From CAVXAE01 sp044225565 (GTDB taxonomy: Bacteria > Pseudomonadota > Gammaproteobacteria > Steroidobacterales > Steroidobacteraceae), in assembly GCA_044225565.1 (NCBI GenBank), contig JBGAIL010000141.1:1-12811 (forward strand): 12,811 nt of DNA, given 5' to 3'. Position numbers and translations under genes: made by a program. A model generated the notes under the pieces. It was not told the origin of the DNA, did no database searches, and saw nothing but the letters and a program-made list of their open reading frames with translations. Positions 1 through 7,880 of this stretch are shown piece by piece; position 1 is the first letter of the stretch, and each line of letters begins with the position of its first letter.

Positions 1-717
1 CTTGCTCATATAAGCAATGACTCCGCCACCCAGGATCACTGCTGCGACGCCTCCCAGCACGATCTGCATCGTGTGACGGCGTCCACCGCCCTCCGAAGGC
101 GGCTCCGTGGCGGAAGACGACGGTGCGCTGGCGTGCCCCACCGAGGCGGATACTTCGACGGTCAATGGTTGCACGCGCGATGCGCTGGCATCGACGGCCA
201 GCGACTCCGCACGCGGCATACCGGCCTCAGACCCTCGTGCGCCTTCATTGACGCGTGCGGCCGGCTGGGAGGCCTTGTCGGCCTCGGAATGCTTGGTCTT
301 CGCTTCGGCGACGGCGCCTTCGAAGATGGCCGCCGTCTTGGCGGCATCGACAGGCAGAGGCAGCACGGCGAACACACTGGTGCCCCTGAGGGAATCGGAA
401 ATGGACTGCTCCGAGCCTTCAGCCGCGAACACCACGATGCTGGCGCGTGGCGCCTTCGTCTGGACGGCGTCGACCTCGGCGCGTGCGTCGCTCACGTCGC
501 GGCCGTCGATCATCAGCACCTGGGGGCACCTGGCGCCGGCCATGCGCTCCAGCGCCTGGACAGAGGATTCGACGGGATTGACCGACGCCTGCCCGCCGAG
601 CGTGGCGCCGATTTCCAGCAGGAAATCGTCGTGGGTGGTGAGGGCGACGACGTCGACGGCGGCACGGGCCGGCGTCGGGGATTGAGGGGTCGAAGCCCCG
701 CCTGGGCCACCATCCAT
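1..717 (-). CDS. Receiver-like single-pass membrane protein, N-terminal part (cut by window edge)
   Basis: An open frame of 239 codons runs from ATG at 717 off the left edge with no stop. It is easily missed because it has no end inside the window. Residues about 20-135 alternate hydrophobic strands and helices in the manner of a CheY-type receiver (AVDVVALTTHDDFLLEIG, then QVLMIDGRDV where the phospho-acceptor strand would be, then ASIVVFAAEG and SVFAVLPLPVDA). Residues about 140-210 are a Ser/Ala/Pro/Glu-rich linker, then basic RRH and a hydrophobic helix at 217-236. That implies a cytoplasmic receiver-like domain and a C-terminal part in the periplasm, but that part is not visible. An alternative start is TTG at 750, with GGAG (758-761) seven bases upstream; the ATG at 717 has no clear Shine-Dalgarno. 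Divergent from the AsmA gene. I do not recognise the family; a TonB-like or repeat-containing periplasmic domain would be plausible but is a guess. Confidence 0.7.
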   Translation of the reverse strand, partial: MDGGPGGASTPQSPTPARAAVDVVALTTHDDFLLEIGATLGGQASVNPVESSVQALERMAGARCPQVLMIDGRDVSDARAEVDAVQTKAPRASIVVFAAEGSEQSISDSLRGTSVFAVLPLPVDAAKTAAIFEGAVAEAKTKHSEADKASQPAARVNEGARGSEAGMPRAESLAVDASASRVQPLTVEVSASVGHASAPSSSATEPPSEGGGRRHTMQIVLGGVAAVILGGGVIAYMSK

Positions 718-883
718 GGGGCGCAAGGGTGTGGATGCTGAAGTGGCCAAGTATGGACTCCGCGCGGATAGCGTCCGGAGGATAGTGGGGCGCTACCGCC
801 TCGCCTTGCCGCAGTTCACACATATGAGGGGGCAGATCCCGTTGCGACCCTCGTGTTATGCAAACCTGGACGCACTGCGCGTT

Positions 884-889
884 TACAAT
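884..889 (+). promoter_or_regulatory. Possible -10 element for the AsmA gene
   Basis: TACAAT (five of six bases of the sigma-70 -10 consensus) lies 33 bases before the chosen AsmA start. It would give a short leader containing the AGGGGA Shine-Dalgarno. No convincing -35 hexamer is seen 16-18 bases upstream, so the call rests on the -10 match and position only. Confidence 0.3.
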
Positions 890-909
890 GGCCGCCAAAT
901 CGCAGCCCC

Positions 910-915
910 AGGGGA
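910..915 (+). promoter_or_regulatory. Ribosome binding site of the AsmA gene
   Basis: AGGGGA ends seven bases before ATG 923. This site decides the start: the same frame is open back to an ATG at 716, but those 69 extra codons read as leader DNA and precede the membrane helix typical of the family N-terminus. Confidence 0.65.
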
Positions 916-922
916 TTCCGGC

Positions 923-2944
923 ATGCGCGCAGTCAAGATCGCCCTACTCGTCGCTGGCGGCCTGGTCGGCCTGCTGGTCCTGGCCGCGGTGGCGGTGCTG
1001 CTCCTGGTGGATCCGAACGACTACCGGGGCGAGATCGAGCGCCGTGCCGAGCAGGCCACTGGCCGGCCGCTGCGCATCGGCGGCAAGCTCGACCTGAAGC
1101 TCTTCCCGTGGATCGCGCTGCAGGTGGGCGACGTCTCGCTGGGTAATCCCAAAGGCTACGGCGGCGAGCCGTTCCTCACGGTGAAGCGGGCCGACGTCGG
1201 CGTCAAGCTGCTGCCGCTGCTGCGCAAGGAAGTGGAAGTGCGGCGCGTGACGCTCGAGGGGCTCGCGGTGAACCTGGTGAGCCGCAGCGACGAGGACAAC
1301 AACTGGAAGGATCTAGGCGGGAGCGAGGAAGCCCCGAGCTCCGGGCCCGCCATCGAGCGGGCCACGATCGCCGGCGTCGACATCAAGGACGCTTCACTCG
1401 TCTTCCGCGACGAGTCGGACAAAACCACCACGCGGCTCACGCATCTCGAGGTGAGCACGGGCGCACTCGGCGGCGAGGCATCTGTGCCCTTGCGAGCGAG
1501 TTTCGACTACGACGATGGCACGCCGGACTCGTCCATGCACATCGAGCTCGAGTCCTCGGCGCGCCTGCCTTCGAACAGCTCGCGCATCGAGCTCAAGGAG
1601 CTGAAGCTGAAAGGCCGCGCCGGCAAGGACGGCACCGAGTTCAGCGTGGGCTCGCCGCTCCTGGCGCTCGACTGGAAGGAAGAGACCTTGGCGCCTGCCA
1701 GGCTCGACGTGCGCTATGGCACGCTGCCCCTGAGCGTGACGGCGGCCGGCGAGAAGCTCTTCAGCAGTCGCGTGGTCACGGGCAAGATCGACGTCCCACA
1801 GGTCTCGCCGCGGGAGCTCATGAAGTCGATGGGCATGGAGGAGACGAAGGCGCGCGATGCCAAGGCGCTCACCGCGCTTTCCGCGAAGGCTGGCTACCGT
1901 CTTACGGAGAACGCGCTGCAGTTGAGCGATCTGCAGGCCACACTGGATGATTCCCACATCCGCGGTACGTTCGGCATCGACGACCTCGATGCCATGGCCC
2001 TGTCCTTCGATCTCGCCATCGACACGCTGAATGCGGACCGTTATCGCGAGCCCGAGGCAAAGAGCGAAGCGCAGCAAAAGACCGCGCCGCCTGAGGACCT
2101 GCCTCGCGATGCATTGCGCGACCTCAAGGCGAAAGGCCAGCTGCGCATCGCGCGACTCACCGTGGCGGACGTGCAACTCACGGATGTGCGCTTGCCTGTG
2201 GATGCCGCGAATGGCCTGGTGAAGCTCGCTCCGCAGGCGAAGCTCTTCGGAGGAAGCTACGAAGGCGACGTGCAGCTGGATGCGCGTGCCGAAAAGGTGC
2301 GGATGGATATGAACGGCCACATGCGCGGCGCGGATGTGGGCGCACTGGCGAACGCCGCGTTCGAATCCAAGCGGCTCACTGGGCGGGGCGATGCGAACTT
2401 CTCGCTGAGTGGTTCGGGCACGACCGATGCGCAGCTCATCAAGTCGCTCGCGGGCAAGTACGACCTGAACGTACGCGATGGAGCGGTGAACGGCACCGAC
2501 CTCTGGTACGAGCTGCGGCGCGCCGTCGCACTGGTGAAGCGCACCACGCCGCCCACACGCACAGAGCCGGTGCGCACGCAGTTCAAGACGCTGGCGGGCA
2601 ACGGGCGCCTCGCAGGTGGCGTGATTCACGACGAAAACCTGCGCGTGGACATGGACTACATCAAGGCGCACGGTAGCGGCACGCTGAACGTGGATACGCA
2701 GGCCGTCGACTACCGTATCGTGGCGGAGGTCTACAAGCTGCCGGCCTCCGCAGAAGGCTCGGAGATGGCCGATGTGAAGGCGCTGGAGATTCCTGTGGCC
2801 ATCACGGGCACTCTGGCGGACATGAAGATCCGCCCGGACGTGGGAGACCTCCTCAAGGCCCGCGTGCGCAAGGAGGTCGACAAGCGCAAGGACGACATCA
2901 AGAAAAAGCTCGACGAGAAGCTCAAGAATCTATTCAATCGTTGA
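923..2944 (+). CDS. AsmA family protein
   Basis: A 673-residue protein, close to E. coli AsmA (about 617). Family members are anchored in the inner membrane and extend through the periplasm; they are linked to phospholipid transport to, and assembly of, the outer membrane. Residues 4-29 form one N-terminal membrane helix after a short basic start (MRAVK). Then comes the family's opening motif: DPNDYRGEIERRAEQATGR at about 30-48, followed by LRIGGKLDLKLFPWIALQVG and the GNPKGYGGEPF segment. The rest is a long run of alternating beta-strand-like segments consistent with a lipid-binding groove. The C-terminus holds the AsmA C-terminal region (LAGKYDLNVRDGAVNGTDLW; VDYRIVAEVYKLP; IPVAITGTLADMKIRPDVG) and ends in a Lys/Asp/Glu-rich helix. 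Start chosen at 923 for its Shine-Dalgarno and family N-terminus. It appears monocistronic, divergent from the receiver-like gene, with 160 bases to prkA. Confidence 0.92.
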   Translation: MRAVKIALLVAGGLVGLLVLAAVAVLLLVDPNDYRGEIERRAEQATGRPLRIGGKLDLKLFPWIALQVGDVSLGNPKGYGGEPFLTVKRADVGVKLLPLLRKEVEVRRVTLEGLAVNLVSRSDEDNNWKDLGGSEEAPSSGPAIERATIAGVDIKDASLVFRDESDKTTTRLTHLEVSTGALGGEASVPLRASFDYDDGTPDSSMHIELESSARLPSNSSRIELKELKLKGRAGKDGTEFSVGSPLLALDWKEETLAPARLDVRYGTLPLSVTAAGEKLFSSRVVTGKIDVPQVSPRELMKSMGMEETKARDAKALTALSAKAGYRLTENALQLSDLQATLDDSHIRGTFGIDDLDAMALSFDLAIDTLNADRYREPEAKSEAQQKTAPPEDLPRDALRDLKAKGQLRIARLTVADVQLTDVRLPVDAANGLVKLAPQAKLFGGSYEGDVQLDARAEKVRMDMNGHMRGADVGALANAAFESKRLTGRGDANFSLSGSGTTDAQLIKSLAGKYDLNVRDGAVNGTDLWYELRRAVALVKRTTPPTRTEPVRTQFKTLAGNGRLAGGVIHDENLRVDMDYIKAHGSGTLNVDTQAVDYRIVAEVYKLPASAEGSEMADVKALEIPVAITGTLADMKIRPDVGDLLKARVRKEVDKRKDDIKKKLDEKLKNLFNR

Positions 2945-2967
2945 GCGCCGATCGGCTGGCACCCGCC

Positions 2968-3000
2968 CATTCCGCGGCGCCGGAGTGGGAATGCATTTTG
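2968..3000 (+). terminator. Weak hairpin after the AsmA gene
   Basis: CATTCC (2968-2973) and GGAATG (2988-2993) are complementary around a GC-rich 14-base loop, and CATTTTG follows. The stem is only six pairs and the T-run is four, so this is at best a weak Rho-independent terminator for the AsmA gene. Confidence 0.3.
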
Positions 3001-3039
3001 CTTGAACTGTGAACCATGGAGGCTGCGCGGCCTCGACCG

Positions 3040-3067
3040 GGAACCGGATCACGCTCGCGCACTCTCA
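3040..3067 (+). promoter_or_regulatory. Possible ECF (sigma-E-like) promoter of prkA
   Basis: GGAACC at 3040-3045 and TCTCA at 3063-3067 are separated exactly as in the E. coli sigma-E consensus: 18 bases lie between GGAAC and the TCTAA-like element. A start would fall near 3075, about 37 bases before the prkA ATG. An alternative is a sigma-S-like CTATGGT at 3074-3080. No sigma-70 pair was found. Consistent with a stress-induced operon, but unproven. Confidence 0.3.
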
Positions 3068-3097
3068 TAAGTTCTATGGTGTGATCGCAGCGATACG

Positions 3098-3102
3098 GGA
3101 GG
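3098..3102 (+). promoter_or_regulatory. Ribosome binding site that decides the prkA start
   Basis: GGAGG lies nine bases before ATG 3112 but only three bases before the in-frame GTG at 3106, so initiation at 3112 is favoured. Confidence 0.6.
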
Positions 3103-3111
3103 GAAGTGACG

Positions 3112-5097
3112 ATGGCACCGCTCTCTTCTGGCAAGACTCCGGAGCCCGGCGAAGGCTCGCCGAATGCGCGCCGCGCCGGCTTCATCGAATCTCTCAGCTC
3201 TTTCAGCCGCTTGCATCGTGCGCAGCGCTGGGAAGGCACCTTCGGGGAGTTCCTGGAGCAGATCGTCTCGGCCGATCCGGCCGCCGTGGCGCGCTCCAGC
3301 CACGAATACATCTGGGACATGCTGCGCTGGCATGGCCAGAACGCCGATCCTGAGCCTTCTGGCGAGGCCGCACGGCCGCTGCAGCTCTTCAAGCGCGAGC
3401 TCTTCGGCATCGACGAGCCGCTGTCGCGGGTGGTGGACTACTTCAAGGCCGCCGCGGCGGGCTCCGATGTTGGCCGTCGCCTGCTCCTGCTGCTAGGGCC
3501 GCCCTCCGGCGGAAAATCGACGCTGGCCATCCTCCTCAAGCGCGGGCTGGAGGAGTACAGCCGCACGGACGCTGGCGCGCTCTATGCCATCAAGGGCTCG
3601 CCGTTGCGCGAGAACCCCCTGAACCTGGTGCCCACGAGCCTGCGGGCCGAATTCCGGGGCACGTACGGGGTGGACATCACCGGCGAGCTCTCTCCCTGGG
3701 CCCGGGACTACGTCGAGCGGGAGTTCGACGGCGACTTCGTTCGCGTGCCAGTCGAGCGCATCTTCCTTTCCGAGGCGTCGCGTTCGGGCATCGGCACCTA
3801 TGCGCCGCACGACCCCACCACGGCCGACATCGCAGACCTGGTGGGCTCCGTGGACCTCGCCAAGGTCGCCCAGATCGGCGACGAAGGCGATCCGCGCGCC
3901 TGGTCCTGGTCCGGCGCCGTGTATTCCGCCAGCCGCGGCATGCTCGAGATGATCGAGATCCTGAAGGTGAAGCGCGAATTCCTCTACCTGCTGCTCACGA
4001 TGACGCAGGAGAAGAACGTGAAGGTGTCGCGCTTCCCCCTCATCCACCTGGACGAGACCATCCTCGCGCACACCAACCTCGCCGAGTTCCACAAATTCCT
4101 GCAGGAGAAGGAGAACGAGGCGCTGCTCGACCGCATGGTGATCATCAAGGTCCCCTATGCGCTGTCTTACAAGGACGAGTCCCGCATCTACCAGAAGCTG
4201 GTCTCCGGGGCGCCGGCGTTCCGCAACGTGCATCTCGACCCGCACGTGCTGAATCTGGCGGCGGTGTTCGCCATCCTGACGCGCCTGGCGAAGCCGGAGC
4301 GTGAAGGGCTCGACCTTGCGAAGAAGCTGCGGTTGTACGCGGGCGAGGCGGTGGAGGGCATCCCGGAGACCGAAGCTGCGCGCCTGCGCGCCGAAGTGCC
4401 GGACGAAGGCCTCACGGGCGTGAGCCCGCGCTTCATCATCAATTCCATCTCGAACGCCATCACGCGAGGCAACACGCACAGCCTCACCAGCATGGAGCTG
4501 CTGCTCGCGGTGAAGGACTCCATCGAGAGTGACGCGCGCATGGACGCGAAGCTCAAGAAGGGCTGGATCGACCACCTCGTCACCGCCCGCAAGGAGTTCT
4601 ACAACCGCTGGGTGAAGGAAGACGTGCACCGCGCCATGTTCGCCTCGTTCGAGGAGGAGGCGCAGCAGCTGCTCGAGAAGTACCTGGACGAGGTGGAGGC
4701 CTCGCTGGACCACCGCCAGGTGCGCGATCCCATCACGGGCGAGGAGCGCCCGGCGGACGAGCGCTTTCTGCGCTCCGTCGAGGAGAAGATCAAGGTCTCG
4801 GACTCCGGCAAGCTCTCCTTCCGCCAGGAAGTGGTGCGCAAGGCCATGGTGGCCTTCAAGGCCGGTGAGAAGTTCAAGCTCTCGAGTCACGCGCGCATGC
4901 GTGAGGCCATCGAGCAGTACCTGTTCGAGGAGCGTCGCGACGTGCTGCGTCTGGTCACCTCCACCGCGCGGCCGGACGAAGAGGCGCGGCAGAAGATCTC
5001 CGTGGTGCAGCAAAGGCTCATCGCCGAGTACGGCTACGACGAGCACAGCGCGAAGGAGGCGCTGAGCTACGTCACCACCCTGCTTGCGCAGGAGTGA
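3112..5097 (+). CDS. prkA: PrkA family serine protein kinase (YeaG)
   Basis: A 661-residue protein, close to E. coli YeaG (644) and B. subtilis PrkA (631). It is a cytoplasmic AAA-type ATPase/serine kinase; PrkA of B. subtilis is linked to sporulation control, and YeaG of E. coli to starvation and stress responses. The N-terminal AAA domain has a Walker A loop GPPSGGKST at residues 129-137 and a Walker B-like HLDETILAHTN at 312-322. The typical family stretches PLRENPLNLVP (about 164-174) and SRFPLIHLDE are present, as is a conserved C-terminal half with ITRGNTHSLTSMELLLAVKDSIE and HARMREAIEQYLFEERRDVLRL. The frame could begin at GTG 3106, but spacing from GGAGG favours ATG 3112. It is the first gene of the prkA-yeaH-spoVR operon, with 38 bases to yeaH. 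No truncation or missing key residue is seen. Confidence 0.95.
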   Translation: MAPLSSGKTPEPGEGSPNARRAGFIESLSSFSRLHRAQRWEGTFGEFLEQIVSADPAAVARSSHEYIWDMLRWHGQNADPEPSGEAARPLQLFKRELFGIDEPLSRVVDYFKAAAAGSDVGRRLLLLLGPPSGGKSTLAILLKRGLEEYSRTDAGALYAIKGSPLRENPLNLVPTSLRAEFRGTYGVDITGELSPWARDYVEREFDGDFVRVPVERIFLSEASRSGIGTYAPHDPTTADIADLVGSVDLAKVAQIGDEGDPRAWSWSGAVYSASRGMLEMIEILKVKREFLYLLLTMTQEKNVKVSRFPLIHLDETILAHTNLAEFHKFLQEKENEALLDRMVIIKVPYALSYKDESRIYQKLVSGAPAFRNVHLDPHVLNLAAVFAILTRLAKPEREGLDLAKKLRLYAGEAVEGIPETEAARLRAEVPDEGLTGVSPRFIINSISNAITRGNTHSLTSMELLLAVKDSIESDARMDAKLKKGWIDHLVTARKEFYNRWVKEDVHRAMFASFEEEAQQLLEKYLDEVEASLDHRQVRDPITGEERPADERFLRSVEEKIKVSDSGKLSFRQEVVRKAMVAFKAGEKFKLSSHARMREAIEQYLFEERRDVLRLVTSTARPDEEARQKISVVQQRLIAEYGYDEHSAKEALSYVTTLLAQE

Positions 5098-5135
5098 CGC
5101 GCAGGCGCCATGTCCACTCAATGCATGGCTGAAGC

Positions 5136-6305
5136 ATGAGCAACGAGGACGTCAAGACCACACGCTCGGCAGGATCCAAATGGTATGAGCTGTTCTCGCG
5201 CGGCGCGCGGGACTGGCTGAGGCACGATGAAAAGGTGCGCGACGCGGTGCGCACCAATCTTCCCGACATCGTTGCCGGCGCAGACGTCATCAACGAATCT
5301 GCGCGGACCGTGCGCGTTCCCGTGCGCATGCTGGAGCATTATCACTTCAGGCTGCGCAAGCCGCAGGAGCAGCAGGGTGCGGGGCAGGGCAGCGTCAAGC
5401 CGGGCGACGTGCTCGCGCAGCCCGATCGCGATCGCGGCAACGAGAAAGGCCAGGGCGGGCGCGACGAGGGCGAGGTCCAGCTGATGCTGGAATTCAAGAT
5501 CGACGACATCGTCGACTGGCTGTGGGAGGAAATGCAGCTGCCGAACCTGAAGGCGCGCGTGGGCCCTTCGGACGAGAGCGACTGGGTGCGCGAAGGCTGG
5601 GACAAGCGCGGCGCCCGCTCGAGGCTGGACCGGCGGCGCTCGCTCAAGGAGATGGTGAAGCGGCGCAGCCATCCCGGTGCCGCACCCACTTTCACGGACG
5701 AAGATCTGCGCTTCCGCCAGCTGGCGCGCCGGCGCCAGCCCGCGCTGCACGCCGTGGTGTTCTTCATGCTGGACGTGTCGGGCAGCATGTCCGACCGGGA
5801 CCGCAAGCTCGCGAAGAGCTTCTTCTTCTGGGTGGTGCAGGGGTTGCGGCGGGAATACCGCTCGCTCGAGACGGTGTTCGTCGCCCATACCACGGAGGCC
5901 TGGGAATTCAGCGAGTCCGAATTTTTTCAGGTCAGCGGTACGGGCGGCACCGTGGCCTCCACCGGCCTGAACAAGGTGCGTGAGATCATCGCAGCGCGGT
6001 ATAGCCCGGCGCGCAGCAACATCTATCTGTTCTATGCCTCGGACGGTGACAACGCCGCGAGCGATGCGGATGAGGCGCGCGAGGCATTGAAAGCCGTAGC
6101 TGAAGCCGCGTGCTACACGGGTTACGTGGAAGTGTCTTCCGGGCTCGCGCGCCAGCTGGCCACGGAGACCGGTCGGCTGTTCGCCGAGCTTGCGGGCTCT
6201 GGCCTCGCTGCCGGCAGCTACGCGCTCGCCGATCACGACGACATCTGGAACGCCGTGCGGCACTTCTTCTCGGGCGAACAGCACGCCGCCGAAGGCACCC
6301 CATGA
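5136..6305 (+). CDS. yeaH: YeaH/YhbH family protein (DUF444)
   Basis: A 389-residue cytoplasmic protein, like B. subtilis YhbH (about 392) and a little shorter than E. coli YeaH (427). The N-terminal half has a basic segment, a Gln/Gly/Asp-rich flexible stretch (about 75-112) and the family motif LEFKIDDIVDWLWEEMQLPN at 118-137. The C-terminal half is a von Willebrand A-type fold: MIDAS motif DVSGS at 213-217, a candidate metal-binding Thr in GTGGT near 268-272, and SDGDN at 302-306. Metal-dependent binding of a partner is therefore likely. Its biochemical function is not established; it almost always travels with prkA and spoVR, and E. coli yeaG and yeaH are co-transcribed. No strong Shine-Dalgarno precedes the ATG, so coupling to prkA translation is possible. 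Its TGA overlaps the ATG of a 21-codon ORF (ATGA at 6302-6305). Confidence 0.94.
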   Translation: MSNEDVKTTRSAGSKWYELFSRGARDWLRHDEKVRDAVRTNLPDIVAGADVINESARTVRVPVRMLEHYHFRLRKPQEQQGAGQGSVKPGDVLAQPDRDRGNEKGQGGRDEGEVQLMLEFKIDDIVDWLWEEMQLPNLKARVGPSDESDWVREGWDKRGARSRLDRRRSLKEMVKRRSHPGAAPTFTDEDLRFRQLARRRQPALHAVVFFMLDVSGSMSDRDRKLAKSFFFWVVQGLRREYRSLETVFVAHTTEAWEFSESEFFQVSGTGGTVASTGLNKVREIIAARYSPARSNIYLFYASDGDNAASDADEAREALKAVAEAACYTGYVEVSSGLARQLATETGRLFAELAGSGLAAGSYALADHDDIWNAVRHFFSGEQHAAEGTP

Positions 6306-6367
6306 AGATAGGCCGCGAGATGGTGTCCGGCACCGCGTGGCGCATGGGTCGGGGGGTGCGACGGTGA
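6302..6367 (+). CDS. Possible 21-residue coupling ORF between yeaH and spoVR
   Basis: ATG 6302 opens 21 codons ending at TGA 6367. It overlaps the yeaH stop as ATGA (6302-6305) and the spoVR start as GTGA (6364-6367). A Shine-Dalgarno GAAGG (6291-6295) stands six bases upstream. The product is short and basic (MKIGREMV at the start, GRGVRR at the end) with no recognised domain. The arrangement suits translational coupling that carries ribosomes from yeaH to the GTG of spoVR. A chance ORF in GC-rich DNA is the alternative. Confidence 0.35.
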   Translation: MKIGREMVSGTAWRMGRGVRR

Positions 6368-7725
6368 GTGAGAGCTGGCAATCCTATACGCAGCGCATCG
6401 AGGCGCTGGCGCAACGCTTCGGGCTCTCGTTCCACCCGGTCGATTTCGAGGCGGTACCGGACAGCTTCATGATGGAGATCGCCGTGTACGGCCTGCCGGT
6501 ACGCATGCCGCACTGGTCGTTCGGCGTGCGCTACATCTATCAGCTCATCCAGCGCCACATGGGCAACTCGCGACTGTTCGAGGTGGTGTTCCCGGGGAAC
6601 CCCGGTCACGCTTATCTGGCTTCGGGCAACGGGCTGGCGGAGAACATCCTCGTGACGGCCCACGTGCTGGGCCATGCGGATTTCTCGCGCAACAACCTGC
6701 TGTTCAAACGCTGCCAGGAGCAGGTGAGCGAGCACATCGTCGAGCATGCGGCGAGCCACGCGCGGCAGATCCAGCATGCCATCGAGACTTACGGCGCGGA
6801 GCGCGTCGAGAAGGTGCTGGATGCCGCTCTGGCGCTGGAACAGCACATCGACGTCGACCTGGCCCTGCGCCGCGAGCGCTATCCCGAATACCTTCCGGAG
6901 CCCAAGCCTCTGGTGGACGACGCGTTCCGCAAACGCTTTGCCGCGCTGGACCCCACCGCCGCCGCGGTGGCGCAGGAAGTGCGCAAGCGAGCCCCCGTGC
7001 CCCCGCATCCGGAGCGGGACCTGCTCTGGTTCATCGCGAACTACGCGCCGGAGCTCGAGAGCTGGGAGCGGGACATCTTCCTGGCGGTGCGCGAAGAGTC
7101 CTTTTATTTCTATCCCGTGTTTGCCACGCAGATCATGAACGAAGGCTGGGCTTCGTACTGGCACGCGAGACTGCTGCGCGAGGCGGATTTCATCCCGCAG
7201 CAGGCGTACGTGGATGCGATCAAGTGCCATTCGGACGTGGTGCGGCCCATTGCCGCGGACAAGCAGGTGGCGCTCAGCGTCAACCCCTATCACCTGGGTT
7301 TCTCGATGTGGGAGAAGATCATCGAGGCCCAGGGGCTCGAGGCTGCGCGGCGCATCATGGAGCAGGACGACGATTTCGGCTTCGTCCGCAACCATCTCAC
7401 GCGCGAGCTTGCGGACGAATTGCACATGTTCCGCTACAACGCCCGCTCGGACGGGCAGATCAAGGTGATGGACATGGACCTCGGCGCACTGCACGAGAGC
7501 CTGCTCGCGCCCAAGTACGGCTTTGGGGCGCCCACCGTTGCGGCTGGTCACGTGCAGATGGATGGCACGCTGGAACTGATCCACGACCACGAGACCGACG
7601 GGCGTGGGCTCGACCTGGAGCGCAGTCGGAAGGTCCTGGACTACGTGCAGAGCGTGTGGCGCCGGCCGGTGGAGCTTCACACAGTGGACCAGCATGGGGT
7701 CGCGCTGCAGCTCACGTCGTCCTGA
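6364..7725 (+). CDS. spoVR: SpoVR family protein (YcgB)
   Basis: A 453-residue protein, near B. subtilis SpoVR (468) and E. coli YcgB (510). SpoVR takes part in spore cortex formation in Bacillus; in non-spore-formers its role is unknown beyond association with PrkA/YeaH. Recognisable family stretches are PVRMPHWSFGVRYIYQ (about 44-59), ASGNGLAENILVTAHVLGH, HPERDLLWFIANYAPELESW, and the hallmark NEGWASYWH at 259-267 followed by SVNPYHLGFSMWEKI. The many His, Glu and Trp residues in these blocks are typical. Start chosen as GTG 6364: GGGGGG at 6351-6356 lies seven bases upstream and the product then begins SESWQSY as family members do; the frame is open further upstream but reads as yeaH in another frame. 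It is third in the operon, 58 bases after the yeaH stop, joined by a mini-ORF. The stop codon sits in a hairpin loop. Confidence 0.94.
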   Translation: MSESWQSYTQRIEALAQRFGLSFHPVDFEAVPDSFMMEIAVYGLPVRMPHWSFGVRYIYQLIQRHMGNSRLFEVVFPGNPGHAYLASGNGLAENILVTAHVLGHADFSRNNLLFKRCQEQVSEHIVEHAASHARQIQHAIETYGAERVEKVLDAALALEQHIDVDLALRRERYPEYLPEPKPLVDDAFRKRFAALDPTAAAVAQEVRKRAPVPPHPERDLLWFIANYAPELESWERDIFLAVREESFYFYPVFATQIMNEGWASYWHARLLREADFIPQQAYVDAIKCHSDVVRPIAADKQVALSVNPYHLGFSMWEKIIEAQGLEAARRIMEQDDDFGFVRNHLTRELADELHMFRYNARSDGQIKVMDMDLGALHESLLAPKYGFGAPTVAAGHVQMDGTLELIHDHETDGRGLDLERSRKVLDYVQSVWRRPVELHTVDQHGVALQLTSS

Positions 7726-7846
7726 GTGTAGGACGAGTCCGACAATTGGATCGGCGGTGCGCCGGGTTCACCGTCGAGGATTTCGGGGCAGACTATCCCC
7801 GCAGTCAAGAAATCTACGTCCCCCCGATAGATCCCTCCGTACTGCG
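7717..7846 (+). other. Structured 3' UTR of spoVR, candidate 3'-derived small RNA
   Basis: Three hairpins precede the terminator. The first is TCGTCCT/AGGACGA (7717-7723 with 7730-7736), whose six-base loop holds the last two bases of the spoVR TGA. The second is a nine-pair stem, 7751-7759 with 7769-7777 (one G-T pair). The third is CGGGG/CCCCG (7784-7788 with 7797-7801). No ORF with a ribosome site is visible. Together with the terminator this resembles a 3'-end small RNA or an mRNA-protecting structure. No Rfam family is recognised by eye. Confidence 0.35.
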
Positions 7847-7878
7847 AAAGAGGCCGCGTCACGCGGCCTCTTTATTTT
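7847..7878 (+). terminator. Rho-independent terminator of the prkA-yeaH-spoVR operon
   Basis: A perfect 12-pair stem, AAAGAGGCCGCG (7847-7858) with CGCGGCCTCTTT (7862-7873), loop TCA, followed by ATTTT. The A-run on the left and T-run on the right make it potentially bidirectional. It ends the operon 120 bases after the spoVR stop. Confidence 0.88.
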
Positions 7879-7880
7879 GG

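Noticed and set aside
73..741. 222-codon plus-strand frame at the left edge
   Set aside because: Arg/Gly-rich shadow; the minus-strand frame there has balanced composition, a receiver-like pattern and a membrane helix.
1394..2671. 425-codon minus-strand open frame opposite the AsmA gene
   Set aside because: Composition rich in Arg/His/Leu, no domain, and fully antisense to a clear family member; a GC-rich shadow frame.
3493..5121. 542-codon minus-strand open frame opposite prkA
   Set aside because: His/Leu/Val/Arg-rich antisense shadow of a well recognised kinase gene.
5986..7695. 569-codon minus-strand open frame opposite yeaH/spoVR
   Set aside because: Antisense shadow; no recognisable motif and it spans a gene boundary on the other strand.
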